Positions 40,825 through 40,918 of a DNA stretch of 40,918 nucleotides are shown here, piece after piece. Source of the stretch: Levilactobacillus fujinensis (GTDB lineage: Bacteria; Bacillota; Bacilli; Lactobacillales; Lactobacillaceae). Every line of letters begins with the position of its first letter. Position 1 is the stretch's first letter. The stretch is from contig NZ_RHNX01000028.1 of NCBI RefSeq assembly GCF_003946335.1, positions 1 to 40,918 of the forward strand. Direction: 5' to 3'. The notes under the pieces were generated by a model, which saw nothing but the letters and a program-made list of their open reading frames with translations, was not told where the DNA came from and searched no databases. The translations under genes and the position numbers were made by a program.

Positions 40825-40918
40825 TGAAGTGCAAGCAAAACGTTAGACACTTTTCTAACCTAGGCAACTAGCATCTTCTGACAATACTCGACTGGGGTTA
40901 AACCACCATGAATTAAAG
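40825..40918 (-). mobile_element. IS3-family insertion sequence, end only (continues beyond window)
   Basis: The boundary TGAAGTGCAAGCAAAACG.TAGACA (40825-40849) resembles the terminal inverted repeat of IS3-family elements of lactobacilli, and a transposase C-terminus runs inward from it. The other end is outside the window. Confidence 0.65.
40860..40918 (-). CDS. IS3-family transposase OrfB, C-terminal fragment
   Basis: Partial at the window edge. The last 18 codons read LIHGGLTPVEYCQKMLVA and a TAG stop. GLTPVEY is the common C-terminal motif of IS3-family DDE transposases, after the integrase core. Too little is present to judge whether the gene is intact. Confidence 0.65.
   Translation of the reverse strand, partial: LIHGGLTPVEYCQKMLVA

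Overview
The window reads as chromosome from a low-to-medium GC Gram-positive of the Lactobacillaceae. Evidence: SD-rich genes with many TTG/GTG starts, a long tRNA run without encoded CCA, T-box, lysine and PyrR attenuators, CcpA-type cre sites, a GcvH-like protein, DUF4811 and DUF2207 proteins, and sugar transporters and alpha-galactosidases typical of heterofermentative plant or sourdough lactobacilli. A Levilactobacillus-like organism is my guess, not a demonstrated assignment. Most genes are on the minus strand.

Layout. 1-1.1 kb: eight minus-strand tRNAs (Val, Leu, Thr, Gly, Leu, Arg, Pro, Pro in transcription order) with promoter and terminators. 1.6-6.6 kb: serS with a T-box leader, a deoxynucleoside kinase, and a LysP-type permease behind a lysine riboswitch. 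6-13 kb: two GNAT acetyltransferases, an alpha/beta hydrolase, a PAP2 phosphatase, a two-gene ThrE-type exporter, an MntR-type regulator and a CDF metal exporter. 13-19 kb: a gene-poor stretch with a long hairpin and a duplicated module; a MerR-type regulator divergent from a 14-TM drug exporter plus DUF4811 partner; a minimal MerR-domain protein divergent from azlCD. 19-26.7 kb: uracil permease with a PyrR attenuator, an MFS exporter operon, a GNAT, and an operon of GcvH-like protein, pseudouridine synthase, DUF1003 protein and a 27-residue membrane peptide; then two tandem paralogous small membrane proteins. 26.7-35.8 kb: an alpha-galactoside locus with two GH36 enzymes, one GH27 enzyme, a GPH symporter and a divergent AraC regulator, with cre sites. 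36-40.9 kb: a frameshifted DUF2207 membrane protein, a sugar-porter MFS, a maltose/galactoside O-acetyltransferase, and the end of an IS3-family element cut by the window edge.

The most unusual structure is not a gene. A mosaic family of intergenic repeats (here called A and B, sharing the tail CTTTCAACCTTCAG) occurs about fifteen times. Many copies lie directly behind the terminator or stop codon of a transcription unit with fixed polarity. Two copies carry a 140-bp MITE-like palindromic cassette bounded by perfect 15-bp inverted repeats. Other items worth a second look are the 13.3-13.6 kb hairpin/duplicated module, the A7 homopolymer that splits the DUF2207 gene, the overlapping 27-residue gene, and the palindrome in the GH27 leader.
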